Shown piece after piece: positions 7,894-18,283 of a stretch of DNA of 36,251 nucleotides (positions are counted from its first letter, which is position 1; each line of letters begins with the position of its first letter). The notes beneath the pieces were generated by a model. The model saw only the letters and a program-made list of their open reading frames with translations, was not told where the DNA came from and did no database searches. Origin of the DNA: Silicimonas sp. (lineage in GTDB: Bacteria > Pseudomonadota > Alphaproteobacteria > Rhodobacterales > Rhodobacteraceae); the NCBI GenBank assembly GCA_022826205.1, contig JAJDVJ010000142.1:1-36251 (forward strand), read 5' to 3'. Both the position numbers and the translations under genes were made by a program.

Positions 7894-10800
7894 CTACTCC
7901 GCCGCCTTCAATTCATGCAATGGCTGAACAGTTCTGGCAGGGCCAGTAGTGTCTACGTCCCAAACCACGTCTGTTCCTTTCATCTTCTTTGCTGCACGCT
8001 TCAGCGCCCAATCCCGTGCGCTGCGGCTTCTTGCGCCACGGGTCAACGCACTCAGCGCGCTAAGTGCGTTGGCGAGGATGGTCCAAAACCAGACACGCAG
8101 AGCCAGCATCGACGGTGTGAACACAAGCGTCAGGAGCGTGGCAGTGCCGAGGCCAAAAACCACGGCAGTCGCAAGCGGCTTCCACCAGAGTGCCGCTGGG
8201 GCGTTGAGCGAATATCCCCCGTTGAAGAAGTCGAACGAAAGGCCCAGCATCATCGGAAGGAGGCCCGCGATCGTCGTTATGGTTGTCAGCAGGACCGGGC
8301 GCAGGCGAGCCTCCGCGGTGCGAATGATGGCCTCGATCCGAGGCATGTACCGGGAATACTCCTGATACGTGTCGATCAGCACGATATTGTTGTTCACGAC
8401 AATTCCCGCAAGCGCGACAATGCCGGTCCCCGTCATGATGATCGAGAATGGCTGCTGCATCACGAGCATGCCGATCAGGACGCCCGTAGTGGACAGGACC
8501 ACTGCAAGCAGCACTAGGATCGCGTTGTAGAATGAATTGAACTGCGCCAGCAGGATGATGAACATGAGGCCGAGCGCGGCCATGAACCCGTTCAGAAGGA
8601 ATGCTTGGGACTCCGCCTGATCCTGGGCGTCCCCGGTCCACTCCCATTCGACACCGTCGGGGAACGGTCGGTCTTCCTCGATCCACTTGGTCAGGGCCTC
8701 GATCCGTTCGGTGGCAGTGACCGGCACGATGTCCATGCCTTCTTCGGCGATGCGGTTGGCCAGGTCGCCGCTCTTTGCATCCGCTGCCGTGACGACATCT
8801 ACGATCACACCCTCGGAATCGAGCAGTTTCACGAGGTCGCTTTCCACGTTGGCCTTGACATCGAAGAACCGGGTCTGGTCGGTCCGGGTGATCTGCGCGA
8901 GCCGTGCAACGGGCTTTCGAGTTATCAGGTTCGAAAGCGGCACGAGACCTTGGTTGGTCCGAACCTTGAGCGAATCAAGCGTTGACAGGAACCTGTCGTC
9001 CTCGGGCAGCCGGGCACGGATTTCGATCTCCTCATCCGAAGAGTCCACGCGCATCGTGTCCAGCAGGACGCCGCGCGTAACGAGCTGGATCATGCCGCCA
9101 ATCGTCGCGACGTTTGCGCCGTATTTTCCCGCTCTTTCGACATCGACATCGATTTGCCAGTCGATGCCGGGTAGCGGCAGGTTGTCTTCGATGTCGATGA
9201 GGCCGGGCGTTGCCTCGAAACGTTCGCGTGCAGTCTGTGTTGCTTCGATCAGCTTGTCCCAGTCGTTGAACTTGAGGCGCAGGTGCAAGGGCTTTGCCGA
9301 CGAAGGACCACGCGTCAGGTTCAGGATTTCGACCTTGATGCCCGGGATCTCGCTGAGTTGTGCCTCAAGGCTTTCCAGAATGACGTTGCCGTTGAGGTCG
9401 CCAATCTCAATGTCATGCGCCTCAGCGGCGGCCGATCGGTCTTCCCAGGCCACGAGCTCGATCTGGATTTGGCCGATCGCATCGTTCGGGCCTTGTGCGC
9501 CTCCGGTATTCGAGTTCAGTCCGCCGGCACCCGCAAAGGCGAATGCGTTCTTCACTCCAGGAGTGGCGAGGACAATTGTCTCCGCCTCTTGAACAAGCGC
9601 GTCCTTTTCGGCGAGGCTGAGATTGCCACGCGCGCGTACGTAGATGATAGCTTGCTCGGCCTCGACTTGTACGAAGAACTCGACGCCCTTGTTATTCGCA
9701 CCGAAGTAGCTGAATACCGATATGACGATGGAGATGACCAAGCCGATCGTCACAACTGGCATTACCGGGTTGCCCGCAATGAACGCGATCAAATGACCGA
9801 ACGGTGCGCGCTTCTTTCTTATCCCGACTCGGCGCATTCCGCGTTCGGATTTGACGGCGTTGAGCGCGACGGACGAAAACGCTGCCGCGCCCGCAAAGAG
9901 GATCGCACCAGCCGCTGATCCGAGATTCTCGACGTAAGGTATCGGGAGAAGTGCCGGGTTAAGGATCTGCAAGGCGGCAAGAAACATCAGGCAGAACGCA
10001 AGGCCGACAAGGGCAACTCGGAACGACCACGGAAAGGAGCGCACAAGCGCTGCCGAGAGCCGTTCAAGGATCCGGCTCAGCCTTCCCGAAATCCCGCCGA
10101 CGACGGGCAGGTAGATCAAGGCGACGACTAGGGATGCCGAAAGGACAAAGATGAGCGTGACCGGCAGCATGCCCATGAATTCGCCCGACACGCCAGGCCA
10201 GAAGAGCATGGGCAGGAACGCGCATAGGGTCGTTGCCGTTGAGGACACGACCGGCCAGAACATGCGTTTTGCCGCCTCGACAAAGGCGTGCATTGGACCG
10301 GTGCCGGCTTGAATCCGCTTGTCGGCGTATTCCACCACGACGATGGCGCCGTCGACAAGCATGCCGACGGACAGGATCAGGCCAAACATGACAATGTTCG
10401 AGATGGCAATTCCCATGACCGCCAAGAACGCGAAGCAGAGAAGGAATGAAGTCGGAATGGCGAAACCGACAAGCAGCGCCGAGCGGGTTCCTAGCGTCGC
10501 CAGGACCACAATCATGACGAGGGCGATGGCTGTCAGGACCGAGCTTTCAAGCTGGTTCACCATCGACCTCACTCCTGACGACTGATCGTTGGATGCGCCG
10601 ACCGTGATTACCGTCTGCAGGTTGCGTGGCCAAGTCGCTCGTGCTGCCTCGATCTCGTGCCGAACGATTTCGGCCGTGCTGATGGTGGGGAATCCCTTCC
10701 GCTTCACGATCTGGAGGGCAACCGAGTTCACGCCGTTGAAGCGAGCTGTGCCGGACCGATCCTCGAAGGTCAGCCGGATGTCGGCAACGTCGCCGACCGT

Positions 10801-11556
10801 AATGATCCGGTCTCCGTCGGCTTTCACCGGCAACCTGTAGATGTCCTGCTGTTCGTCGAAAGAAGAGGGAATCTTGATGGCGAAGGAGCCAGATTCGGTT
10901 TCCACGCTGCCTGCGGCTATCAATTGGTTGTTGTTGGTGAGCTTGCCGACGAGTTCACCCACTGTGACATCAATGGCGTCAAAGCGTAGCGGGTCGACCA
11001 CGACTTCGACCATTTCCTCACGATGACCGGCAAGCTTCGCTTCCAGCACCGGCTCAAGTTCTTCAAGTCGGTCTTGCAGGGATTTTGCGACACGCAGCAA
11101 GGTCCGTTCGGGCACGGCGCCTGTCAGGTTGACGACTATGATCGGAAACTCCGAGAAGTTCAGTTCGCCGATCGTGTATTGGTCGGCCCCTGCCGGAAAC
11201 TGCGCTTCGGCCTTGTTCATAGCGTCCCGCACGTCTGCCAGGACCTGCGTCCTGTCCCAACCAAAGTCGAATTCCAAGAGGACGTTGGCATAGCCTTCGG
11301 CCGCTGTCGCACTTATCGCCTTGAGCCCGTCGAGGTCGGCAAGCTCGCTTTCCATCGGCTTGATCAGGAGCGCTTCGCTGTCCTCCGCACTGATCCCGGC
11401 AAAGGGCAAGCTCACGAAGATGGCCGGATACTCTATGTCGGGGGCGCCTTCTTTAGGAAGCTGGGTATAGGCGAAGGCTCCCGCCAACAGCGAGAGCGCG
11501 ATGAATGACAGGACCATGCGAGCGCGTGACGCGGCCCAGTCGATGATGCCGGTCAT
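7894..11556 (-). CDS. Efflux RND transporter permease subunit (AcrB/HAE1-like)
   Basis: At 1220 residues this is longer than AcrB (about 1050) but within the range of some alphaproteobacterial members. It has the classic order: first membrane segment, a periplasmic porter domain starting APDIEYPAIFVSLPFAG, a membrane block, a second porter domain, and a final block including GTGIVALAGIVVNNNIVLID. The proton-relay segment of TM4 reads GMLVDGAIVVVEYADKR, with Gly in place of the second Asp of AcrB, a substitution I recall in this subgroup. An extra charged linker (KSERGMRRVGIRKKRAPFGH) precedes the second half. It forms the inner-membrane trimer of a tripartite pump. Its start overlaps the adaptor stop by four bases; no outer-membrane channel gene is present. 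Confidence 0.93.
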   Translation of the reverse strand: MTGIIDWAASRARMVLSFIALSLLAGAFAYTQLPKEGAPDIEYPAIFVSLPFAGISAEDSEALLIKPMESELADLDGLKAISATAAEGYANVLLEFDFGWDRTQVLADVRDAMNKAEAQFPAGADQYTIGELNFSEFPIIVVNLTGAVPERTLLRVAKSLQDRLEELEPVLEAKLAGHREEMVEVVVDPLRFDAIDVTVGELVGKLTNNNQLIAAGSVETESGSFAIKIPSSFDEQQDIYRLPVKADGDRIITVGDVADIRLTFEDRSGTARFNGVNSVALQIVKRKGFPTISTAEIVRHEIEAARATWPRNLQTVITVGASNDQSSGVRSMVNQLESSVLTAIALVMIVVLATLGTRSALLVGFAIPTSFLLCFAFLAVMGIAISNIVMFGLILSVGMLVDGAIVVVEYADKRIQAGTGPMHAFVEAAKRMFWPVVSSTATTLCAFLPMLFWPGVSGEFMGMLPVTLIFVLSASLVVALIYLPVVGGISGRLSRILERLSAALVRSFPWSFRVALVGLAFCLMFLAALQILNPALLPIPYVENLGSAAGAILFAGAAAFSSVALNAVKSERGMRRVGIRKKRAPFGHLIAFIAGNPVMPVVTIGLVISIVISVFSYFGANNKGVEFFVQVEAEQAIIYVRARGNLSLAEKDALVQEAETIVLATPGVKNAFAFAGAGGLNSNTGGAQGPNDAIGQIQIELVAWEDRSAAAEAHDIEIGDLNGNVILESLEAQLSEIPGIKVEILNLTRGPSSAKPLHLRLKFNDWDKLIEATQTARERFEATPGLIDIEDNLPLPGIDWQIDVDVERAGKYGANVATIGGMIQLVTRGVLLDTMRVDSSDEEIEIRARLPEDDRFLSTLDSLKVRTNQGLVPLSNLITRKPVARLAQITRTDQTRFFDVKANVESDLVKLLDSEGVIVDVVTAADAKSGDLANRIAEEGMDIVPVTATERIEALTKWIEEDRPFPDGVEWEWTGDAQDQAESQAFLLNGFMAALGLMFIILLAQFNSFYNAILVLLAVVLSTTGVLIGMLVMQQPFSIIMTGTGIVALAGIVVNNNIVLIDTYQEYSRYMPRIEAIIRTAEARLRPVLLTTITTIAGLLPMMLGLSFDFFNGGYSLNAPAALWWKPLATAVVFGLGTATLLTLVFTPSMLALRVWFWTILANALSALSALTRGARSRSARDWALKRAAKKMKGTDVVWDVDTTGPARTVQPLHELKAAE

Positions 11557-12752
11557 TCGTCCGACCCCCTGAACTGGGCGGCGACCGGCACGCCGTCGGT
11601 GACGTATTCCTGGCCGACCACGATTACGTCGACCTCCGGTCCCAAGCCTGTAACCCAGATGCCTTCAGCCGAGTCCCGAACCACGCTGACTCTGGCAAAC
11701 GCGGCCTTACTCTCCCTTATCACCCGAACGCCGAGCTGACCGTCGTCATTGAGTGTCAAGGACGATTGTGGCAACAGATGGGCGGTCCGGCCTGCGGATC
11801 GAATGGCAATCTCCGCTGTCTGGCCGTCACTGATTGCCAGATTGTCGTTTGCGATTTCGACATCCACCCTGAACGTGCGTGTTGCCGGGTCGGCTGATCG
11901 CGAAAGGAACGTGACTCGGCCAACAACCGTTTGCCCCGATGTCAGCCGCGCTTGGGCGTACGCACCCACGGAAATTCGATCCAGATGGATTTCAGGCACG
12001 AAGCCGACAAGCTTGATCGTATCGAGCTGAATTACGGTTACACAAAGCGAGCCTGGTTGGAGCAAGGAGCCGAGTTCTGCCGCATCGCTTTCGAGGAGCC
12101 CCGAAAACGGTGCGCGGATCTCGAGCTTGCCGAGCTCGTTCCTTGCTGCGGCGACCGCCGCTTCTGCCGCCTGGATGCCAGACTTTGCACTTTCGACGCC
12201 GGCGCGCGCGGCTTCCACCGCCGCGGCTGTCTGCGCAACCCTTGTCTCGGAAGCGAAACCGCCCTCGTTCAGGCGTTCTGCGGCACGGCCATTGATCTCG
12301 GCTTCTATGAGCCGCGCCTCCGCTTCCGGCAAGCGAAGCTCTGCCTCTCGAAATCGGGCCTCGGCCTCGTCCAAGGCAACCTGACGCGTGCCCGGGTCCA
12401 GAACGCATAACAGGTCGCCTTCGGTCACCGTAGCGCCGCGCCGGGCCGGCTCACTGATGACCCTGCCGGATGTCTCGGCACGCACGTCAACCTGTCGTGC
12501 TGCTTCAGTTCGACCCCGCAGGATCACGGCACTGTCGACGGTCTGGGCGACCGAACGCAACGCAACGACGGAAATGGTTCCGCCTAGGTCCGAAGGTTGA
12601 ATGCTTGCGGCGTCAGCATCGTTCGGTTCGTCCGTCGTGACGACTGGCGCGCTGTTGCCGGCCGCAAGGTTCAAGACTGCATCACGCTCTAGCACAAGAA
12701 GGTAAAGTGCCGCGACCACGAGGAATGCTGTCAAAACGGGAAGCAGGCGCAT
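11553..12752 (-). CDS. Efflux RND periplasmic adaptor subunit (membrane fusion protein)
   Basis: A 399-residue HlyD/AcrA-type adaptor that links the inner-membrane pump to an outer-membrane channel. Residues 1-20 (LLPVLTAFLVVAALYLLVLE) form an anchor. The lipoyl half-motif follows: VILRGRTEAARQVDVRAETS and GATVTEGDLLCVLDP. Then comes an Ala/Glu-rich coiled-coil hairpin (about residues 120-215), and the second half-motif ELGKLEIRAPFSGLLES. The C-terminal beta-barrel and membrane-proximal domain contain LVGFVPEIHLDRISVGAYA and TRTFRVDVEIAN. It is the first gene of a two-gene operon and overlaps the permease by ATGA. Substrates are unknown. Confidence 0.92.
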   Translation of the reverse strand: MRLLPVLTAFLVVAALYLLVLERDAVLNLAAGNSAPVVTTDEPNDADAASIQPSDLGGTISVVALRSVAQTVDSAVILRGRTEAARQVDVRAETSGRVISEPARRGATVTEGDLLCVLDPGTRQVALDEAEARFREAELRLPEAEARLIEAEINGRAAERLNEGGFASETRVAQTAAAVEAARAGVESAKSGIQAAEAAVAAARNELGKLEIRAPFSGLLESDAAELGSLLQPGSLCVTVIQLDTIKLVGFVPEIHLDRISVGAYAQARLTSGQTVVGRVTFLSRSADPATRTFRVDVEIANDNLAISDGQTAEIAIRSAGRTAHLLPQSSLTLNDDGQLGVRVIRESKAAFARVSVVRDSAEGIWVTGLGPEVDVIVVGQEYVTDGVPVAAQFRGSDE

Positions 12753-12935
12753 GGCTCTCGTGTCCTCGCGGCCGCAGGCCCATGGGCCAAACGCGCCGCT
12801 CTGTGCAACAAGGCAGACTTAATGCCGTGATTTACATAATTCGACAGTCCACGGCAAGATTTCAACCTTTTGACCGGAAAGTGTTGTTTGCATTCCCGCA
12901 TGCAGGCGATAAGAGGGCGCTGACCGCAGCAACGG

Positions 12936-13598
12936 ATGGAAATTGCAGTGTCCAGCCAGGATTCCTTCATCAACGAAGTGACCGAGGAAGTCCGTCGCGA
13001 CAAGCTCTTCCGGCTCATGCGCAGATATGGCTGGATTGCCGTCGCTTTCGTCATGCTGGTCGTAGGCGGCGCAGCTGTCTTCGAGTGGCAAAGGGCTCAG
13101 GCGAGGGCGGAAGCCGAAGCGGCCGGCGACGCCTTGTTGAATGCCCTGTCTGAAGATGCGCCAGAAGCCCGAGCCGAGGTTCTTGCCGCCATTGACGGCG
13201 AATCCGCGGGCCGAAACGCAATCGTTCGATTGTTCCAGGCTGCTGCTGAAATAGAGGCGGGCGAGGACGAGCGTGCTTTGGCGACTTTGGAGGACATTGC
13301 TGTCGATGCCGAGGCGCCCTCCGTGTATCGCGACCTCGCGGTCCTGAAGTCCGTGATGATCTCGGATGCGGCGCCAGAGGAACGAATTGCGCGTCTCGAA
13401 CCGCTCACAAGGCCCGGCAACCTGTTCAGGCTTTTGGCTATCGAGCAGCGTGCCCTTGCCGAAGTCGAGCTTGGCCAGACCGAGACCGCCATCAAGACCC
13501 TGAACGGCATACTTGCAGATGCAGAGCAAACAGAGGGTTTGCGCAGGCGTGCTTCGTGGCTGATTGTGGCCTTGGGTGGAACACCCGAGGATCCATAG
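12936..13598 (+). CDS. Membrane-anchored tetratricopeptide-like protein (YfgM-like, upstream of bamB)
   Basis: This 220-residue protein has a short cytoplasmic start (DSFINEVTEEVRRDKLFRLM), one membrane segment at about residues 31-53 (YGWIAVAFVMLVVGGAAVFEW) and a periplasmic helical domain rich in Ala and Glu with TPR-like spacing. It resembles YfgM, which associates with the Sec translocon and periplasmic chaperones in E. coli and is likewise encoded next to bamB. The ATG at 12936 is used; a GTG at 12948 gives the N terminus SSQDSFINEV and may be the true start, as neither has a strong ribosome site. It is the first gene of a three-gene operon with bamB and der. Confidence 0.85.
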   Translation: MEIAVSSQDSFINEVTEEVRRDKLFRLMRRYGWIAVAFVMLVVGGAAVFEWQRAQARAEAEAAGDALLNALSEDAPEARAEVLAAIDGESAGRNAIVRLFQAAAEIEAGEDERALATLEDIAVDAEAPSVYRDLAVLKSVMISDAAPEERIARLEPLTRPGNLFRLLAIEQRALAEVELGQTETAIKTLNGILADAEQTEGLRRRASWLIVALGGTPEDP

Positions 13599-13626
13599 GC
13601 CGAAGCGATAGGCCAGCGAGGTGCAA

Positions 13627-14925
13627 ATGGTGAAGAAACTTGGCATTCCGATGTTCGTCGCGATTGCGCTTGCTGCATGCGGCGAAAGGGAAGAGTTGCT
13701 GCAGGGTGAGCGGCTGGACATAGCCGGCACGCCTCAAAGAGTCATCGAGAACCGCGCCGCGCCACTGAACCTTCCGCCAGCTCTGGAGAACGCGGGATGG
13801 ACGCATGTAGGCGGCAACGTGCGCCATCACCTGACTCATCTCGCTCTTTCCCGAGACCTGTCACTGGCATGGAGCGCATCAATCGGACAGGGCAATGATC
13901 GACGGCACCGGATCACGGCCGACCCGGTCGTTGCGGACGGGCGGGTTTACACGTTGGACAGCAGGGCGCGTGTTTCGGCACACACGACGGCGGGAGAACC
14001 GCTGTGGGCTCAGGACTTGACGCCTGCTTCCGAAAACGCTGACGAGGGATCAGGCGGAGGCCTGGCCGTTGCCGCCGGTGCCGTCTTTGCAAGCTCGGGC
14101 TTTGGGACCTTGACGGCACTGGAAACCGCGACGGGCAAAGTACGCTGGGTGCAGGACCTTGAATCAGTGGTTTCCGGCGCTCCCACGGTGTACGAGGGAG
14201 TCATCTACCTGGTTACGCGAAACGCCGTAGGTTGGGCCATAGACGCCGAGAACGGGCGGATCCTGTGGCAGGCCATTGGCGCCGCCAGCGAAAGCGGGAT
14301 TTCAGGCGGCTCGGCGCCCGTGATCGCTGGTTCGCAGGTCGTCTTTCCGCTGCCGTCCGGCCAATTGGTTGCTGCCGCCATCGGTTCCGGCGCGCAGACA
14401 TGGGTGGCAAGTGTCACGAGCCAGAGGCTCAGGCGCGCATTCAGCCACTTTTCAGAACTGACCGCAGCGCCAGTTGTGGCTGGTGGAGTCGTCTATGCTG
14501 GCAATCACTCTGGTCGTGCTTCGGCATTTGACGCAGGCACAGGCGAGTCGATCTGGGATATCGACGCAGGCGGCCTCAATCCTGTTTGGGTGGCGGCAGG
14601 TTCTGTCTTCCTCGTGTCCGAAAACAACCGCCTGATGCGACTTGACGCGGCAACCGGAGAGGCGATCTGGGCGCAGGAACTTCCGTATTTCACTCGCGAG
14701 CGCATCGCACGCCGCAAGGCGATCTTTGCGCACTATGGACCGGTTCTTGCCGGAGGGCACTTGCTTCTTGCATCGAATGACGGCCTGTTGCGGTGGTTCG
14801 ATCCCGTGTCAGGTGGATTGGTTGGCCAGCTGGCTTTACCTGCCGGTGCGGCGCGCAATCCCGTAGTTGTTGGCGGAACCTTGTATGTTGTGACTGAAGA
14901 CGGCCATCTCCACGCCTTCCGCTGA
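13627..14925 (+). CDS. bamB: Outer-membrane assembly lipoprotein BamB, PQQ-like beta-propeller
   Basis: A 432-residue lipoprotein with a signal peptide and lipobox: KKLGIPMFVAIALAAC, cysteine at residue 18. The rest is a beta-propeller of PQQ-like blades with recurring (T/A)xxGxxxW segments: LTALETATGKVRWVQDL, WAIDAENGRILWQAIGA, ASAFDAGTGESIWDIDAGG and LMRLDAATGEAIWAQELPY. BamB is a periplasmic scaffold of the BAM complex that folds outer-membrane proteins. The ATG at 13627 was chosen because GCGAGG lies five bases upstream; an in-frame GTG six bases earlier falls on top of that site. It sits 28 bases after the TPR gene and 20 bases before der. Confidence 0.93.
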   Translation: MVKKLGIPMFVAIALAACGEREELLQGERLDIAGTPQRVIENRAAPLNLPPALENAGWTHVGGNVRHHLTHLALSRDLSLAWSASIGQGNDRRHRITADPVVADGRVYTLDSRARVSAHTTAGEPLWAQDLTPASENADEGSGGGLAVAAGAVFASSGFGTLTALETATGKVRWVQDLESVVSGAPTVYEGVIYLVTRNAVGWAIDAENGRILWQAIGAASESGISGGSAPVIAGSQVVFPLPSGQLVAAAIGSGAQTWVASVTSQRLRRAFSHFSELTAAPVVAGGVVYAGNHSGRASAFDAGTGESIWDIDAGGLNPVWVAAGSVFLVSENNRLMRLDAATGEAIWAQELPYFTRERIARRKAIFAHYGPVLAGGHLLLASNDGLLRWFDPVSGGLVGQLALPAGAARNPVVVGGTLYVVTEDGHLHAFR

Positions 14926-14945
14926 TTCGTATGGGCGCATGACCC

Positions 14946-16403
14946 ATGACCTTCAAGCTTGCCATTGTCGGACGTCCCAACGTGGGCAAGTCTACGCTGT
15001 TCAATCGACTCGTGGGCAAACGTCTCGCGCTCGTCGACGACCAGCCGGGGGTGACGCGGGACATGCGGGAGGGTGAAGCTCGACTTGCGGGAGTGCATTG
15101 TACGGTCATGGACACGGCCGGATTGGAAGAAGCACACGACGAAAGCCTGCAGGGGCGCATGCGGCGTCTGACCGAGCGCGCGATTTCCACGGCCGATGCT
15201 TGTCTTTTCATGATCGATGCACGTGCCGGTGTCCTTCCGGACGACGTGGCTCTTGCGAACGTTCTGCGACGCAAGGCTGCCGCCGTGATCCTTGTGGCCA
15301 ACAAGTCTGAAGGGCGGGCCGGGGAGGCTGGACTTCTCGAAGCGTACTCTCTCGGATTCGGCGACCCGCTGCCGTTGTCGGCCGAACATGGCGAAGGAAT
15401 TCACGAGCTTCGCTCGCAACTGGAGCAATTGGTTCGCAAGGCGGAACAGGACGCCAGCATGCTTGGGACAGAGACGGATTCAGATGTCGTCGGCAGCAAT
15501 GACAGAGGGCGCGTTCTTGCCCCTGAATTCCCACTCAAGGTAGCAGTGGTTGGTCGGCCGAATGCCGGGAAATCGACGCTCGTGAACCGGTTGTTGGGCG
15601 AAGACCGTCTTCTGTCCGGGCCGGAGGCGGGCATTACACGCGATGCGATATCGGTCTTCTTTGACTGGGACGGCCTGCCGGTCCGAGTCTTTGATACCGC
15701 CGGCATGCGGAAGAAGGCCCGTGTGCAGGACAAGCTCGAGAGACTTTCGGTCGGCGACGGGCTGCGCGCAATCAAGTTCGCCGAGGCTGTGATCGTCGTC
15801 CTCGACGCCGCTATCCCGTTCGAACAGCAGGATCTCCGCATTGCCGACCTGGCGGAACGTGAGGGCCGTGCGGTTGTGGTTGCAGTCAACAAGTGGGATC
15901 AGGTCAAGCAAGGACAGGCAAGGTTCGGTGAACTGACCGAAAAATTCGAACGGTTGCTGCCCCAGCTTCGCGGCGCGCCGCTCGTGGCGGTTTCGGCCAG
16001 CAAGGGCAGCGGAATGGATCGGTTGCGTGATGCCGTGGTGCGTGCGTACGAGGTCTGGAATCGCCGAGTTGGCACTGCCGAACTCAATCGTTGGCTTGTG
16101 GAGGCGATCGCAGCGCATCCTCCGCCCGCACCTGGGGGGCGTCGCGTAAAGTTGCGGTACATCACTCAGGCCAGAACCCGACCACCGGGCTTTGTCGTCA
16201 TGTGCTCGTATCCGCAAAGGCTGAACGAGAGCTACAAACGGTATCTGATCAATGCCTTGCGCGAGCATTTCGACATGCCGGGCACCCCTGTTCGGCTGAC
16301 CTTTCGCGGTCAGGGCCACAAGAATCCCTACCGCGACAGGAAGAAGCCGAGCCCATCACGGCTCCGCAAGCATCTCGAACCGGGCTCATCGAGCGGCACT
16401 TGA
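14946..16403 (+). CDS. der: Ribosome biogenesis GTPase Der (EngA)
   Basis: A 485-residue protein with two consecutive GTPase domains and a C-terminal KH-like domain, the layout unique to Der. Domain 1 has [16 protein letters not shown] and NKSE; domain 2 has [20 protein letters not shown] and NKWD. The KH-like end contains [20 protein letters not shown] and [17 protein letters not shown]. Der binds the 50S subunit and is needed for its late maturation. Normal length for the family. It is the last gene of the TPR-bamB-der operon and converges on serS. Confidence 0.97.
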   Translation: MTFKLAIVGRPNVGKSTLFNRLVGKRLALVDDQPGVTRDMREGEARLAGVHCTVMDTAGLEEAHDESLQGRMRRLTERAISTADACLFMIDARAGVLPDDVALANVLRRKAAAVILVANKSEGRAGEAGLLEAYSLGFGDPLPLSAEHGEGIHELRSQLEQLVRKAEQDASMLGTETDSDVVGSNDRGRVLAPEFPLKVAVVGRPNAGKSTLVNRLLGEDRLLSGPEAGITRDAISVFFDWDGLPVRVFDTAGMRKKARVQDKLERLSVGDGLRAIKFAEAVIVVLDAAIPFEQQDLRIADLAEREGRAVVVAVNKWDQVKQGQARFGELTEKFERLLPQLRGAPLVAVSASKGSGMDRLRDAVVRAYEVWNRRVGTAELNRWLVEAIAAHPPPAPGGRRVKLRYITQARTRPPGFVVMCSYPQRLNESYKRYLINALREHFDMPGTPVRLTFRGQGHKNPYRDRKKPSPSRLRKHLEPGSSSGT

Positions 16404-16586
16404 TCCAGTCGATTGATCCAGAGACACGCCGTCCACTCCGTCCGGGCTCGTCCAAGGATTGCGGTTGACGCAGCGAGGTCGTGAGATGAACCGAGACGTG
16501 CGCAATGAGGCTCTAACCCGATCATGCCTGAAGCTGATTTCGCAAGTTTCGTGAGCCGTCGGCGAAGAAACCGCGGGTCAACGCAG

Positions 16587-17876
16587 TTACGCGAGCAAAC
16601 CTTCAGGCGTGATTGCCGTGGCACCTCCCAGCCAGGGCAGCAGGCCCTCGGGCAGTTTGACGCCTCCATCGACCGTCTGGCCATTCTCGAGAACGGCGAT
16701 CAACGCCCGTCCGACCGCAAGGCCGGAACCGTTCAATGTGTGAACAAATTCCGGCTTGCCGTCTCTTTCGCGAAACCGCGCGTTCATTCTTCGCGCCTGA
16801 AAATCGCCGCAGGTCGAGACCGAGGAAATTTCGCGGTACGTGTTCTGTCCGGGCAGCCAGACTTCGACGTCATAGGTTCGCCGGGCGCCGAATCCGAGAT
16901 CGCCGGTACAAAGCGAGACCGTGCGGTAGGCCAGGCCAAGGCGTTCCAGAATTCCCTCGGCGCAGCGGAGCATCCGCCTTTGCTCCTCTTCCGACGCGTC
17001 CGGATGCACGATGGATACCATCTCGACTTTCTCGAACTGGTGCTGACGAAGCATGCCTGCGGTGTCCTTTCCGGCGGCTCCAGCTTCTGACCGGAAACAC
17101 AGGGTATGTGCAGTCAAGCGGATCGGGAGGGCATCGGCATCAAGAATGCTCTCGCGCACCGTGTTTGTGAGCGTCACTTCCGATGTCGGGATCAGCCACA
17201 GCCCTTCGCGGGTGGCATAGCTGTCATCTGCGAACTTGGGCAGCTGGTTTGTCCCGATCATGGGTTCATCGCGCACGAGCACCGGGGTCACGGTCTCGGT
17301 GAGGCCGTTTTCTGATGTGTGGATGTCGAGCATCATCTGTGCCAATGCCCGGTGCACCCGTGCAACCGTATCGCGCAGAACGACGAATCGACTTCCGGAA
17401 AGCTTGGCCGCGGTTTCGAAGTCCATTCCTGGCTTGACACCTGCAATGTTGAAGTGCTCGACGGGCTCAAAGTCGAACGCCGGAAGCTCGCCCCAACGAT
17501 GTAACTCCTGGTTTTCGTACTCGTCGGACCCCTGCGGCACATCGTCATGTGGCAGGTTTGGCAGGGTTAGCAGAAGGTCCTGCAGCCGCGCGTCTTCGGC
17601 AGCAGCTTCGGTTTCGAGACGCGCGATCTCGTCCTTTTTTTCCGCAACGAGGGATCGCAGGCGTTCGAACTTTGCGTTGTCGCCCTTGTCCAATGCTGCG
17701 GCGATTTCCTTTGTCGCCGCATTTCGATCAGCCTGTGCGGCCTCCGCTGCTGCAATTTTGGAGCGGCGCACCTTGTCGATTGCGAGGATTTCCGACGATG
17801 TTCCCGACAATCCCCGACGGGCCATCGCGGCATCGAAAGCCGAGGGGTCTTCGCGAATTGTGCGAATGTCGTGCAT
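16587..17876 (-). CDS. serS: Seryl-tRNA synthetase
   Basis: A 429-residue class II synthetase that charges tRNA-Ser. The N terminus ([20 protein letters not shown]) leads into the long antiparallel coiled coil (about residues 30-105) that binds the extra arm of the tRNA. Motif 2 is seen in [20 protein letters not shown] with HQFEKVEMV after it, and motif 3 in [20 protein letters not shown] followed by [15 protein letters not shown]. Complete and of usual length. AGGAG lies seven bases before the ATG. The gene stands alone, convergent with der and divergent from ppx across about 400 bases. Confidence 0.97.
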   Translation of the reverse strand: MHDIRTIREDPSAFDAAMARRGLSGTSSEILAIDKVRRSKIAAAEAAQADRNAATKEIAAALDKGDNAKFERLRSLVAEKKDEIARLETEAAAEDARLQDLLLTLPNLPHDDVPQGSDEYENQELHRWGELPAFDFEPVEHFNIAGVKPGMDFETAAKLSGSRFVVLRDTVARVHRALAQMMLDIHTSENGLTETVTPVLVRDEPMIGTNQLPKFADDSYATREGLWLIPTSEVTLTNTVRESILDADALPIRLTAHTLCFRSEAGAAGKDTAGMLRQHQFEKVEMVSIVHPDASEEEQRRMLRCAEGILERLGLAYRTVSLCTGDLGFGARRTYDVEVWLPGQNTYREISSVSTCGDFQARRMNARFRERDGKPEFVHTLNGSGLAVGRALIAVLENGQTVDGGVKLPEGLLPWLGGATAITPEGLLA

Positions 17877-18283
17877 CGGTCGTCTCCTGTGATCAAGTTT
17901 CAGCGCTCTACACGCAGGCAGATTTTTTGTCGACTCCGAGATACGATCTCTGTCTGACAGTCGGGAATTTCAGGGCTTGGACCGGAATTCCCGTTCGTTC
18001 GTCCGATCGCTACGACTTGGCTGAACCCGTGGAAGCACCGAGCGACTCTCGGTTTTGGTCCGATTTGAGGCGCAACCGGGGGTCCAGCGAGCCACGGATT
18101 GGCTTGGCAATTGCGCGGCAATCCCGTCGTCGGAGGTCTCCTTCACGCGATGTCGTTTTGCCGCTTCCATTTCGGCATCTGCCCGGCGTGGCGCCGACCG
18201 CAAGCCGCCTGGACAAAATAGCCTGCTTGTGCGCACTGCACTCAATCCCTTAAGCTGGTCACAACCAAAGTTTGGAGGGCGAC
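17877..18283. other. Intergenic region between serS and ppx, no gene seen
   Basis: About 400 bases separate two divergent genes. Two short adjacent inverted repeats lie near the serS side: GAGATACGATCTC (17938-17950) and CTGTCTGACAG (17950-17960), next to a T6 run at 17923-17928. They might be regulatory or form a leader hairpin for serS. Frames through the rest on either strand are Arg/Ser-rich and look non-coding. The serS and ppx promoters must lie here but I could not pick them out. Confidence 0.4.

Noticed and set aside
8687-9918. Long plus-strand open frames (300 and 211 residues)
   Set aside because: Both are antisense to the well-supported RND permease and show no domain pattern.
10340-10400. 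VDG instead of VDD in the RND proton-relay helix as a loss-of-function sign
   Set aside because: The same substitution is, as far as I recall, common in this RND subgroup and the rest of the pump is intact.
17549-18253. 234-residue plus-strand open frame across the serS start
   Set aside because: It overlaps serS antisense and continues as Arg/Ser/Pro-rich sequence with no recognisable family.
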